Assembly (NCBI GenBank): GCA_024693285.1
Contig: JAILLE010000034.1
Span: 43,199 to 107,198 of the forward strand
Reading direction: 5' to 3'
Length of the DNA: 64,000 nt
DNA from: Bacteroidales bacterium
GTDB lineage: Bacteria > Bacteroidota > Bacteroidia > Bacteroidales > UBA932
The notes beneath the pieces are model-generated. The model saw nothing but the letters and a program-made list of their open reading frames with translations. It was not told where the DNA came from and did no database searches. This document shows, piece by piece, positions 45,269 to 53,025 of the stretch (positions are counted from its first letter, which is position 1; each line of letters starts with the position of its first letter). The translations under genes were made by a program, and so were the position numbers.

Positions 45269-47863
45269 TGACATCCTCACTCCGGCCAGGACCCTGCGGC
45301 CGAGCAGTTTTCTCGAAGAGTGGAACGACTGGAAAGCGCTGACCGCGTCCATCTTCAGCTCATCAGCGCCAAGAATATTCATGCAACGCAGGTATAGGCT
45401 GAACTTGTCCAGTTTCCAGACGGCCTCGGACGATAGGAGCGGCGGATTAGCCGTCTTCTTCCCCGCCAAGGAGTACCAGCTGAGATAGCAGTCAGTGAGA
45501 AGGGACATCCTTTTCGAGGGCATCACGGCCAGGGTCATGTCGCAGGTCAGCCGGTCTGTCCTGGACTGTCTCGAGAAAGAGGATACGAGGGAAGTTCCGT
45601 CGGTTTTGACTTCCGCCGATATCCAGTCCCAAGGGTTGCTCCTCAATGTCAGGCCCGCGTTCAGGCTTCTGTCCCTGAACCCTTCCATGACTCCCTGGAG
45701 CTGGCTTTCATAGGAAGACAGGAGAATCCCGGCCCTGGCTTCGATGACCAAAGCTCTGAGTCCTATGTATTTCTTCACATTGCCATTCACACTGAATAAA
45801 TCATGAGCAGTGACCGCCGGAACGAAAGAGGAGACAGAGAACCGATCATAATAAAAGGCTGAGGAAGTCATGTCGGAAAACGACTTGTCATAACTCGAGG
45901 TTAAGGTCGCATAGAAAAGGGCAACGTTGTCCGAATATTTAAGGAAGGCGGTGGTTTCCAGGGATTTGGATCTCATCAGACTGTCCGGGATCGCCAGCAC
46001 GCGGTAAGTTCTAGCGACAGCCGCCCGGTGCAGCGACTCATCCTGGGACCGGGACAAGGAGAACCTGCCGATAAGCGAATAGTCAAGCTTGCCCGTCAGT
46101 GGACCTGAAAGGCTGATGGATGGCGAGACCAATGGATAGAACATATTGACTCCTTCCGAGACGCCGACGTAATTAAGGCTTGCAGGGAGGCTGAGATCCA
46201 GTTTGGAGCGACCTATGCTCCGGTCTGTGGAGACCGCCGCCCTCGGGGCGAAATGCCATACCCGGGTCCTGGCGCCCGCCGATATTCCCCGCGGCTCAAG
46301 ACCTGTCAGATTGGACTCAATGGCTGATCCGGTGAGATTGATTCCAGCGGTCAAGTGGAAAACCTGTTTCCCGGCCTTGGCGTCAAACCTTGCGCTGTTA
46401 CGGCTGTCGAAGCGGGAGATGGTGTAATCCTGACGGAAAGCGCTCTGGCCGAACTTGAAATCCGCCTGCCCCTCATTCCGGAAATACTTGGTGTCGCTGG
46501 AAATATCCAAGGCTTTCCTGTCAGACAACCTGATTATCGAAGACAGCAGGTTGTCCACCTTGAAAGACGGCAGGTCACGGTGTTCGCCTGCCGGCTCCTC
46601 CCTGGTGATGTCCAAGTCATTATCCCTGAGTTGCCCCGAGAATCCGAGTTTGTCAGAGAAATAAGCCTTCCCGGCATTTTTCTCAAGTTCGGCAGAACCT
46701 GTCATAAACAGTTTCCTGTCAAGAACTTCCGTTCTCTCGTCTATTGTCAGGACTTCGCCGTCGGGGAAGTTGACTCTCTCACTTGTGAAGGTGTCTTCGG
46801 AATATCGTTCCGCGGCAGCGGAAAGGGTCGTCCTCACCAACATGTCTCCCTTTGTCTTGCGTAGTGAGTTGAGGCTGACCACCCCAGACGTGTTGGCGTA
46901 CCAGAACTCCTTCGGGAGCTGGAGGGGTGACAGAGTGGGGGTGAGCGGGGTGGCGAAATCAGGCTCATGACTTTCACGGAGCACGTATGCCTTGCCGGAT
47001 GCCCGGCCAAAATATTCCTGCTCCCTGAGTTCCTGAAGGATGTCGTTCCCGATGTTGTTCCCTTTCAGGAGATAGAGGTTCTGCCTGCTGGAGGAGAAGC
47101 GGGAAACCATGGCCCTGAAGTTGAAAATCGGGAACCGGGGAGCCCCGAGGGCCGCTCCGCCGGAGAATAGCCATGTGCCTTTGGACGATTCCTTGAGGAT
47201 GATGTTAACGGCACTCTTGTCTGTCACAACTATGCCGGCCAGGGCTTTCACCGGCTGATGACGCCGGTAGACCTCCACGCTGGATATCTTGTCAGGGGTG
47301 AGGTTTTTCACGACAGTTCCGTATCTGGCACCCATCAGGTCCATTCCCTCGACATAGAACTTGTTGATATTCTGTCCGTCCACTCGGATCCCTCCGGATT
47401 CTGTGACGCTGAGGCCGGGCAGTTTGGCCAAAAGCTCTCCGATATTCCTCTCATTGCCATCAGAAAAGGCCGCGGCGGAGTACTTGGTGGTGTCGCCTTT
47501 CTCCTCGATCACGCTCGACGTGACTTTGGAAGCCCTCAGTTCGGCTTTTTTCGGGACAAGTTTGATTGTCAGGAACTTCGACGGATCAGTAATGGCCGTT
47601 TTCCTGGAGGCGTAACCCATCAGGGTGACGATGGCGGTGTCTGGAACCGCGGTTCCGGCAGGCTTGACAACGAAAGATCCGTCCTCTCCGGTCATTGAAT
47701 ATCCCAGGACTTTGGAAGACTTGTAGACTGAGACGAACGCTCCGGCGAGAGGCTCGCCGGTCTTGCTGTCAGAGACTGACCCGCGTATTTCGACCGCTCC
47801 TTGTGCAGGGCAAAGGAGCGGCAACAATAGCAGGATAACCAATGACAACAGCCGTAAGCGCAT
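45263..47863 (-). CDS. TonB-dependent receptor-like outer-membrane protein with carboxypeptidase-like domain
   Basis: Signal peptide (RLRLLSLVILLLLPLLCPAQG), then a carboxypeptidase D regulatory-like domain (about residues 25-110; GSVSDSKTGEPLAGAFVSVYK), a plug-like domain (GELLAKLPGLSVTESGGIRV, NKFYVEGMDLMG) and a beta-barrel region to residue 866. The start at 47863 is an ATG; a TTG three codons upstream is rejected. It is the last gene of the BlaI operon. The cargo is unknown, perhaps a peptide or metal given the peptidase-type neighbours. Part of its barrel sequence recurs upstream of blaI. Confidence 0.88.
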   Translation of the reverse strand: MRLRLLSLVILLLLPLLCPAQGAVEIRGSVSDSKTGEPLAGAFVSVYKSSKVLGYSMTGEDGSFVVKPAGTAVPDTAIVTLMGYASRKTAITDPSKFLTIKLVPKKAELRASKVTSSVIEEKGDTTKYSAAAFSDGNERNIGELLAKLPGLSVTESGGIRVDGQNINKFYVEGMDLMGARYGTVVKNLTPDKISSVEVYRRHQPVKALAGIVVTDKSAVNIILKESSKGTWLFSGGAALGAPRFPIFNFRAMVSRFSSSRQNLYLLKGNNIGNDILQELREQEYFGRASGKAYVLRESHEPDFATPLTPTLSPLQLPKEFWYANTSGVVSLNSLRKTKGDMLVRTTLSAAAERYSEDTFTSERVNFPDGEVLTIDERTEVLDRKLFMTGSAELEKNAGKAYFSDKLGFSGQLRDNDLDITREEPAGEHRDLPSFKVDNLLSSIIRLSDRKALDISSDTKYFRNEGQADFKFGQSAFRQDYTISRFDSRNSARFDAKAGKQVFHLTAGINLTGSAIESNLTGLEPRGISAGARTRVWHFAPRAAVSTDRSIGRSKLDLSLPASLNYVGVSEGVNMFYPLVSPSISLSGPLTGKLDYSLIGRFSLSRSQDESLHRAAVARTYRVLAIPDSLMRSKSLETTAFLKYSDNVALFYATLTSSYDKSFSDMTSSAFYYDRFSVSSFVPAVTAHDLFSVNGNVKKYIGLRALVIEARAGILLSSYESQLQGVMEGFRDRSLNAGLTLRSNPWDWISAEVKTDGTSLVSSFSRQSRTDRLTCDMTLAVMPSKRMSLLTDCYLSWYSLAGKKTANPPLLSSEAVWKLDKFSLYLRCMNILGADELKMDAVSAFQSFHSSRKLLGRRVLAGVRMSL
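46263..46321 (-). repeat. 59-base segment duplicated at 50393-50451
   Basis: This stretch of the TonB-dependent receptor gene encodes IESNLTGLEPRGISAGART on the minus strand. It matches the intergenic copy at 50393-50451 in the same orientation at 55 of 59 positions, including 36 identical bases in a row. Confidence 0.9.
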
Positions 47864-47872
47864 ATCGATCAA

Positions 47873-48715
47873 CTACTTCCAATAACTTTCAGCGATCAGC
47901 GGTTGGTATTTCATGTATTGTATCCGGGTGACCGAGCCGTCCTTATTCCTGACCTCTCCTATTGCACCGGAATACCCTGTCAACTCATTGAAGTAGTCCA
48001 TGTCCCTGCTCGCCCTTGTCTTTATCTTCTCCTCCTCCTTGACCGACAGGCGTTCGACTTCGCACGCCCTGGCATAGGCTTTCATGCCTTCAGGCCACCT
48101 AGGCTCATCAAAAGTGCCGATGTCACGAATATAGAAATTGAACAGCTTTTCAGAGTCAATGGCATACACGATAAGTCCGGGGCAGCCCCAGAGCAGCCAG
48201 GGCCCGGCGTTGACGGGAACCTCTTCCGTGTACCAGACAGTCCATTTGCGCCCCATGTACTCAGCCTCGGCCTTTTTCACGGCATATCCGGCGAATGTCT
48301 TGGTCGTGTCTGAATCCAACAGGTTCCATAAAGGCAATTCAAGGCTCCCTTTCTCTCCAATGAATATTTTCTTGATCGCCTTGTACGATATGCCGTAAGA
48401 CGCCTCAGCAAAATCAACGTGCCACAGATCAGTCGTTCCGCGATGCCTGATGGCCTCGTTATACGCATCCTGGTCGGCGATATTTCCCGACTTGTCAAAG
48501 GCCTTGACGCACAGCGAATCCCTCAGGTAACGGCCTTCGCTGTAGAACCAGCTCTCCTTCCCGTTGTAGTCGAGACGCATGTCCATCTCGGCCCTGAAGT
48601 TCTTCTCAGTCGTGTCCCTTTTATATAAAAAGGCGTAGGAAACCCTGATGTTCCGCTGCGCCATGAGGCTTCCGCAGCAGAACATCAGAACACACAAAAG
48701 AGATTTCCAGCTCAT
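47873..48715 (-). CDS. GLPGLI family secreted protein
   Basis: A 280-residue protein with a signal peptide (WKSLLCVLMFCCGSLMAQ). It carries the family hallmark near the middle (GPWLLWGCPGLIVYAI, the GLPGLI motif with Cys in place of Leu), in a WTVWYTEEVPVNAGPW context. The function of the family is unknown; members usually sit beside TonB-dependent receptors. Here it lies 9 bases before the receptor start and overlaps the M56 peptidase gene by 4 bases, so all are one operon. Confidence 0.9.
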   Translation of the reverse strand: MSWKSLLCVLMFCCGSLMAQRNIRVSYAFLYKRDTTEKNFRAEMDMRLDYNGKESWFYSEGRYLRDSLCVKAFDKSGNIADQDAYNEAIRHRGTTDLWHVDFAEASYGISYKAIKKIFIGEKGSLELPLWNLLDSDTTKTFAGYAVKKAEAEYMGRKWTVWYTEEVPVNAGPWLLWGCPGLIVYAIDSEKLFNFYIRDIGTFDEPRWPEGMKAYARACEVERLSVKEEEKIKTRASRDMDYFNELTGYSGAIGEVRNKDGSVTRIQYMKYQPLIAESYWK

Positions 48716-49914
48716 ACTCTAATAGTAAGGGTGTAAACAACAGGGACAGCTACGCCATCCTTGTTGAAGCCTGGTGTCCATTTCGGGGATGCGCTGACAA
48801 CTCGAAGAGCTTCGTCATCAAGACTCTTGATGCCGGACCCCCGGAGCAACCTTACCCCTTTGACTTCACCTGCCACCGTAACAGTGAACTGCATAACCAC
48901 ACTTCTCTGGGCTTTTTCCATGCTTTCGTCATCGGGACAGTTCAGGTTCTCGTTTACCCACTTTGAAAACGCATTGGCATCACCACCGCCAAAAGTAGGG
49001 CTTACCTCGACCTGCTGGTATAGCTCAAATTCCTCCTCTCCATTGGCCGGATCATAGTCGGTCACTGTCCTGACCGTGGCCGCAAGTGAGAGTCCCATAA
49101 TGGGTATCACGAATAGCACTCTAAGGGCGCTCATCCTCTTTGACCTTTTCTTGAGCATCATTGAAATTCGATTTTTGAGTGTACCGGAGTTGAAACTGTT
49201 CGCGACCGTGTACCCGCGGTCAGCGGCAGCTTTTTTGATAAGGAACATTTGGTATCGCGTGGCATCGATGCCATTTTTTAGGACAGCCTCATCGGCCTCA
49301 TATTCATGCACTCCACGTAGGTCACTCCTCAGCATCCAGACCATTGGGTTGTACCATTGGAGGGCCGAAAAAAGGTCCACTATGAGGATGTCTGGGGAAT
49401 GCCTCATGGCGATGTGGGCTTCCTCGTGGGCCACTATTTCCGGGTTCCAGAACTCGTAGTCCTTCCTGGACAGCACTATGTGGCGCATCCAGCTGAACGG
49501 AGCCACGTCCCGGTCGGTTATCACAAGGTCGATTCCTCCATCAATGGTCTTGTGTTCTCCTCCACGTATTATCCCTTTTATCTTGAATATGGACCAGAAG
49601 GTCTTGAATATCACGAAGACTAGTCCGACCGCATAGACCGCCGCAAGCAGCGAAATCCATACAGGCGAAGCGACCGGCCCGGCGGCTAAAGCCTCTCCTC
49701 CGGAAGAAACCGCATCAGAGACCACGCTGACATGTTCTGTTTTATGCACGGTGATTACGCACAGGGGAAGCAGCAGGGACACAACAGGAGTCAGGACCAG
49801 AACAATCCTGTTGAGCCTATGGAAGGTGTTCTTGGCAAGAAGCAGACGCCAGAAAGTGTAGAACACCGCCGTCAGGAGAGCTGCCTTGAATGTGTATGTG
49901 AGGAATGCGGTCAT
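48712..49914 (-). CDS. BlaR1-like M56 metallopeptidase with TonB C-terminal domain
   Basis: Membrane sensor peptidase. The N-terminal helices (LTYTFKAALLTAVFYTFW, IVLVLTPVVSLLLPLCVI and one more near residue 95) precede the M56 zinc site HEEAHIAMRHSPDI (about residues 160-175) and YNPMVWMLRSDLRGVHEYEAD. A further helix precedes a TonB C-terminal domain (about 315-400; VVMQFTVTVAGEVKGVRLLRGSG). BlaR1 of staphylococci has a penicillin-binding sensor in that position, so the signal sensed here must differ. It is 1 base after blaI and presumably cleaves that repressor. Confidence 0.9.
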   Translation of the reverse strand: MTAFLTYTFKAALLTAVFYTFWRLLLAKNTFHRLNRIVLVLTPVVSLLLPLCVITVHKTEHVSVVSDAVSSGGEALAAGPVASPVWISLLAAVYAVGLVFVIFKTFWSIFKIKGIIRGGEHKTIDGGIDLVITDRDVAPFSWMRHIVLSRKDYEFWNPEIVAHEEAHIAMRHSPDILIVDLFSALQWYNPMVWMLRSDLRGVHEYEADEAVLKNGIDATRYQMFLIKKAAADRGYTVANSFNSGTLKNRISMMLKKRSKRMSALRVLFVIPIMGLSLAATVRTVTDYDPANGEEEFELYQQVEVSPTFGGGDANAFSKWVNENLNCPDDESMEKAQRSVVMQFTVTVAGEVKGVRLLRGSGIKSLDDEALRVVSASPKWTPGFNKDGVAVPVVYTLTIRV

Positions 49915-49915
49915 G

Positions 49916-50284
49916 TTATTCGGCTTTCTTTTCTTCGACCTGACGGATGAGTTCTTTGAGTTCGTCCACGGTAATCTTCTCGTCCCGCAAAAGGGTCGAG
50001 ACCGCGCTCATGTACGAGTTGCCGAACCAACCGCTGATTAGACCTGTCAACGAACTTTCCTTGTAACCATCCTCTGTCACCAAGGGATAATAACGGAAAC
50101 TTCCCCCATAGGACTTGTCATGGGAGAGGAAGCCATCCTTTTCCAGCATCCTGACTTGGGTGGACACTGTGTTGAAGTGCGGTCGGGACTCAGGTAGCAA
50201 CGGAATCAAGTCCTTCACGAACATCCCGCCGTGCTTCCAGAACAGCTTCATTATAATCTCCTCTTTTCTTGTCAACTTTCTCAT
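49916..50284 (-). CDS. BlaI/MecI/CopY family repressor
   Basis: Winged-helix repressor of 122 residues. The DNA-binding domain is LTRKEEIIMKLFWKHGGMFVKDLI with the recognition region HFNTVSTQVRMLEKDGFLSH. The C-terminal dimer region is LRDEKITVDELKELIRQVEE. In this family the paired M56 peptidase cleaves the repressor to induce the operon. The ATG at 50284 is chosen over an upstream open frame because it starts the family domain and follows an excellent promoter. No beta-lactamase gene is nearby. Confidence 0.93.
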   Translation of the reverse strand: MRKLTRKEEIIMKLFWKHGGMFVKDLIPLLPESRPHFNTVSTQVRMLEKDGFLSHDKSYGGSFRYYPLVTEDGYKESSLTGLISGWFGNSYMSAVSTLLRDEKITVDELKELIRQVEEKKAE

Positions 50285-50320
50285 TCGGATTCTAATGTAT
50301 TTAAGGTAAAGGTCGCATGG

Positions 50321-50351
50321 CAAAGGTAACGAAAAAATTTTTATGCGCAAA
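50321..50351 (-). promoter_or_regulatory. Promoter of the blaI operon
   Basis: On the minus strand: TTTG (50348-50351), 19-base spacer, TACCTTTG (50321-50328). The spacing and both boxes match the Bacteroidetes consensus. The predicted start is near 50315, 30 bases before the blaI ATG. Confidence 0.75.
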
Positions 50352-50367
50352 CTATTTTTTTTAGTTT
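50349..50367. promoter_or_regulatory. Candidate BlaI operator
   Basis: Perfect inverted repeat AAACTA, 7 bases, TAGTTT, overlapping the -33 box of the blaI promoter. Known BlaI/MecI operators are short dyads with TACTA/TAGTA-like cores, so this is a reasonable autoregulatory site. It is inferred from pattern and position only. Confidence 0.45.
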
Positions 50368-50392
50368 TTTAGAGAAAAAGGAAAATCGCCAA

Positions 50393-50451
50393 CGGGTCCT
50401 GTCGTCCGCCGGTATTCCCCGCGGCTCAAGACCTGTCAGATTGGACTCGAT
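50393..50451 (-). pseudogene. Fragment of a TonB-dependent receptor gene
   Basis: Duplicate of 46263-46321. The minus strand reads IESNLTGLEPRGIPADDRT, against IESNLTGLEPRGISAGART in the receptor. Weak likeness may continue a little beyond (RTRWRF against RTRVWHF). It has no start codon, so it is a remnant. It lies between the blaI promoter and the promoter of the next operon. Confidence 0.7.
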
Positions 50452-50507
50452 AAAACAGTTATTACAAATGTCATGTATAAGCGGCTGATTGGTAAATAAT
50501 ATTATAT

Positions 50508-50515
50508 TATATTTG
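50508..50515 (+). promoter_or_regulatory. -7 box (TATATTTG) for the stress-signalling operon
   Basis: Exact TAnnTTTG match in a very AT-rich stretch, 32 bases before the ATG at 50548. No clean TTTG lies at the right distance upstream, which could mean activator dependence. Confidence 0.5.
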
Positions 50516-50547
50516 TAGAATGTAGATTAATAAAAGAATTCTCCGCC

Positions 50548-51612
50548 ATGGCGAAAGAACTACATTTGGATCCTCATTGCGAGGCGATTCTTCAGGAATA
50601 CAGGGACAAGTTGCCCTGGATGGAGGAGGTGGCCCGGAAGACCTATGACACGCTGAAGGCCACTCTGGCTGAGGCAGGGCTTCTTGTCGCCGCCTTGGAG
50701 TATAGGGTCAAGAGTGAGGAATCCCTCGCTGGAAAGCTTGAGTTGAAAGGCGGGAAATACAAGTCCCTCGCTGACATCACGGACATAATCGGTCTGAGGG
50801 TCATCACTTTCTACATCGATGATGTGGACAAGGTGGCATCTGCCGTGGAGAGACTCTTCGACATCGACTGGGAGAATTCTGTGGACAAGCGGAAAGCCCA
50901 TGAGATCGACAGTTTCGGCTATCTCTCGCTCCACTACATCTGCAAGATTCCCGACTCGGGATTCCGGATGGAAATCCAGATGAGGACTGTCCTGCAACAC
51001 GCCTGGGCCAACATGAACCATGACACCGGCTACAAGTCCGGAGTCGAGGTGCCGAGGAGATATCTCCGGAACCTGAGCCGTCTGGCCGGCATGCTTGAGC
51101 TTGTGGATGACGAGTTCAGCAAGATCCGCGCTGAGTTGACGGACTACAGGAGGCGGGTCCGGGCGCTTGTGGCTTCAGGCAATCTCGACGACGTGCCACT
51201 TGACGGAGATTCTTTCAGGAGTTTCCTCGACTTGGATCCTTTCAGCCAGCTGAACAAAAGGATAGCGTCTGTCAACCAGGCTGAGATACATAATGTTCCG
51301 CTCATGCCTTATCTGGCGGTATTCAAGGGCATCGGATGCAAAACCCTTGGCGAAGTCGCCGATATAATCAAGGAATACTCCGAAGGGGCGTATCAGATTG
51401 CGACTTACCAGATCGGACTGACAGACCTGGACATTCTGGCCTCCTCGATCGGTCCACAGGATCTTTGCATCGCTTATATCCTGAAGAATGGTGGCGGCAG
51501 TGCCGGAATCAAACTAATGTTCGATTCTTTGAACGGGCCTTCCGAAAGCAACGAGATGATGGCCAAGCTTCTTCTCGAACAATCCAGTGACTTTCCTTTT
51601 ATGAACCAATAG
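50548..51612 (+). CDS. (p)ppGpp synthetase, RelA/SpoT-domain small alarmone synthetase type
   Basis: Transfers pyrophosphate from ATP to GDP or GTP. The synthetase domain (about residues 45-165) has YRVKSEESLAGK, the catalytic region DITDIIGLRVITFYIDDVDK, FGYLSLHYIC and the metal-site strand MEIQMRTVLQHAWANMNHD. There is no HD, TGS or ACT domain, so it is not a full Rel. A C-terminal part of about 190 residues is not a family I know. The next gene, one base on, encodes an HD hydrolase, so synthesis and breakdown are split between two proteins. A toxic synthetase with a hydrolase antitoxin is an alternative reading. Confidence 0.85.
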   Translation: MAKELHLDPHCEAILQEYRDKLPWMEEVARKTYDTLKATLAEAGLLVAALEYRVKSEESLAGKLELKGGKYKSLADITDIIGLRVITFYIDDVDKVASAVERLFDIDWENSVDKRKAHEIDSFGYLSLHYICKIPDSGFRMEIQMRTVLQHAWANMNHDTGYKSGVEVPRRYLRNLSRLAGMLELVDDEFSKIRAELTDYRRRVRALVASGNLDDVPLDGDSFRSFLDLDPFSQLNKRIASVNQAEIHNVPLMPYLAVFKGIGCKTLGEVADIIKEYSEGAYQIATYQIGLTDLDILASSIGPQDLCIAYILKNGGGSAGIKLMFDSLNGPSESNEMMAKLLLEQSSDFPFMNQ

Positions 51613-51613
51613 T

Positions 51614-52192
51614 ATGGCGAACGAACCTCTTGACACACAATTACTTGACAAAGCGATAGAGTTTGCGGTCAAGGCCCACTCGGGAACCGCCCGACGCGGG
51701 AAGGGATTCCCGTACATCATCCATCCGATGGAAGCGATGGAGATTGTCGCCACCATCACCGCCGACCAAGAACTTCTTGCGGCCGCCGCCCTGCATGACA
51801 CTGTGGAGGACACGGATGTGGAAGTGGAAGATATACGGAGGGAGTTTGGGGACAGGGTCGCCGAGCTGGTGGCTGCGGAGAGCGAGAGCATAGCCGAAGG
51901 AATTAGCGAGGAAGATAGCTGGAAAGCCAGGAAACAGTTGGCTTTGAACCGATTGATTTCATCTCCAATAGATGTGAAAATTGTTGCGCTTGGCGACAAA
52001 TTGTCTAATATGCGGGCGATCGCCAGGGATTATGAGGTTATGGGCGATGACCTTTGGGGCATCTTCCACGCCAAGGATCCCGCCGATCACAAGTGGCGGT
52101 ACCGTGGGCTGGTGGAAGCCTTCAAGGATCTCAGCCACACGAGCGCGTTCAAAGAATTCAAGTATCTGGTTGATAAAGTATTCGGGAAATGA
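51614..52192 (+). CDS. HD-domain alarmone hydrolase (SpoT/MESH1-like)
   Basis: A 192-residue HD phosphohydrolase. The substrate and metal motifs of small alarmone hydrolases are visible: AVKAHSGTARRGKGFPYIIH with the first His, AALHDTVEDTDVEVEDI with the HD pair and the catalytic ED, and KIVALGDKLSNMRAIARD with the last Asp. The likely reaction is removal of the 3' pyrophosphate from (p)ppGpp. It starts 1 base after the synthetase stop, and its stop overlaps the next start. Confidence 0.85.
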   Translation: MANEPLDTQLLDKAIEFAVKAHSGTARRGKGFPYIIHPMEAMEIVATITADQELLAAAALHDTVEDTDVEVEDIRREFGDRVAELVAAESESIAEGISEEDSWKARKQLALNRLISSPIDVKIVALGDKLSNMRAIARDYEVMGDDLWGIFHAKDPADHKWRYRGLVEAFKDLSHTSAFKEFKYLVDKVFGK

Positions 52193-53025
52193 CCATGGAA
52201 GCGATAAGAATATCCCTTGATGACTATGTCCTGGCAGGTGGTGGGGCCAATGGAGAAAGTTACGACCACAAGACCGACCCATCCATCATGCTGAAGCTGT
52301 ACTTCCCTGGAAAGATACAGCAGCCTCTGGACGAGATGATCCTAGCCCGGAAGGTTTATGACTTGGGCATACCGACTCCCGAGCCTGGAGACTATGTGGT
52401 CACGGAAGACGGACGTTACGGAATCAGGTTCCATCGCATCATGGACAAGAAATCCTACTCCAGGGCGACGGGTGATAACCCTCAGGAAGTGGCCAGATAT
52501 GCCGGAGAGTTCGCCCGGATGTGCCTCAAGTTGCATTCCACCAAGTTGGATGTCAACCGGTTCGAGAATGTGAAAGATCGCTATTACCGACTCCTGGAAG
52601 CCAACCCCTTCTTCACCTCAGCCGAAAAAGACAAGATCGGGAAATTCATCTCGGACACTCCGGATGAGGACACCGCCATCCATGGGGATCTGCAATACAG
52701 CAACGCTATATTCGCTGGCGGGAAGAGCTACTTTATCGATCTTGGCGATTTCTGCTACGGGAACCATCTTTTCGATGTCGGCATGGTGTACCTGTGCTGC
52801 TATCTGAGCGGTGAAGACTTCATCAAGGAGACTTTCCATATGCCAAAGTCGTTGGCGATGAGATTCTGGGATGAGTTCGTCCCCGTTTATTTCGGGAAGG
52901 ACCGTTCACCCAAGGACATAGAGGAGGAGATACGCCCCTATGCCGGTCTCAAGACACTAATTGTCGAACGTGACACCGGAAGCCCGATGCCGGAGTTCCG
53001 GGCAGCTTTGAAATCAGTGCTATGA
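52189..53025 (+). CDS. APH-like kinase (TIGR02172-type)
   Basis: Aminoglycoside phosphotransferase / choline-kinase fold protein of 278 residues. The catalytic loop AIHGDLQYSNAIF (HGD and N) and the metal loop YFIDLGDFCYGNHLFD are intact, and the N-terminal lobe has a possible nucleotide lysine (IMLKLYFPG). It resembles the TIGR02172 family as I remember it. The substrate is unknown; small molecules or proteins are possible. The start at 52189 overlaps the HD stop (ATGA); an ATG two codons later is also possible. Its own stop overlaps the next start (ATGA). Confidence 0.8.
   Translation: MTMEAIRISLDDYVLAGGGANGESYDHKTDPSIMLKLYFPGKIQQPLDEMILARKVYDLGIPTPEPGDYVVTEDGRYGIRFHRIMDKKSYSRATGDNPQEVARYAGEFARMCLKLHSTKLDVNRFENVKDRYYRLLEANPFFTSAEKDKIGKFISDTPDEDTAIHGDLQYSNAIFAGGKSYFIDLGDFCYGNHLFDVGMVYLCCYLSGEDFIKETFHMPKSLAMRFWDEFVPVYFGKDRSPKDIEEEIRPYAGLKTLIVERDTGSPMPEFRAALKSVL

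Noticed and set aside
49916..50284. Beta-lactam resistance locus
   Set aside because: BlaI and a BlaR1-like peptidase are present, but no beta-lactamase or penicillin-binding sensor domain is encoded in the operon.
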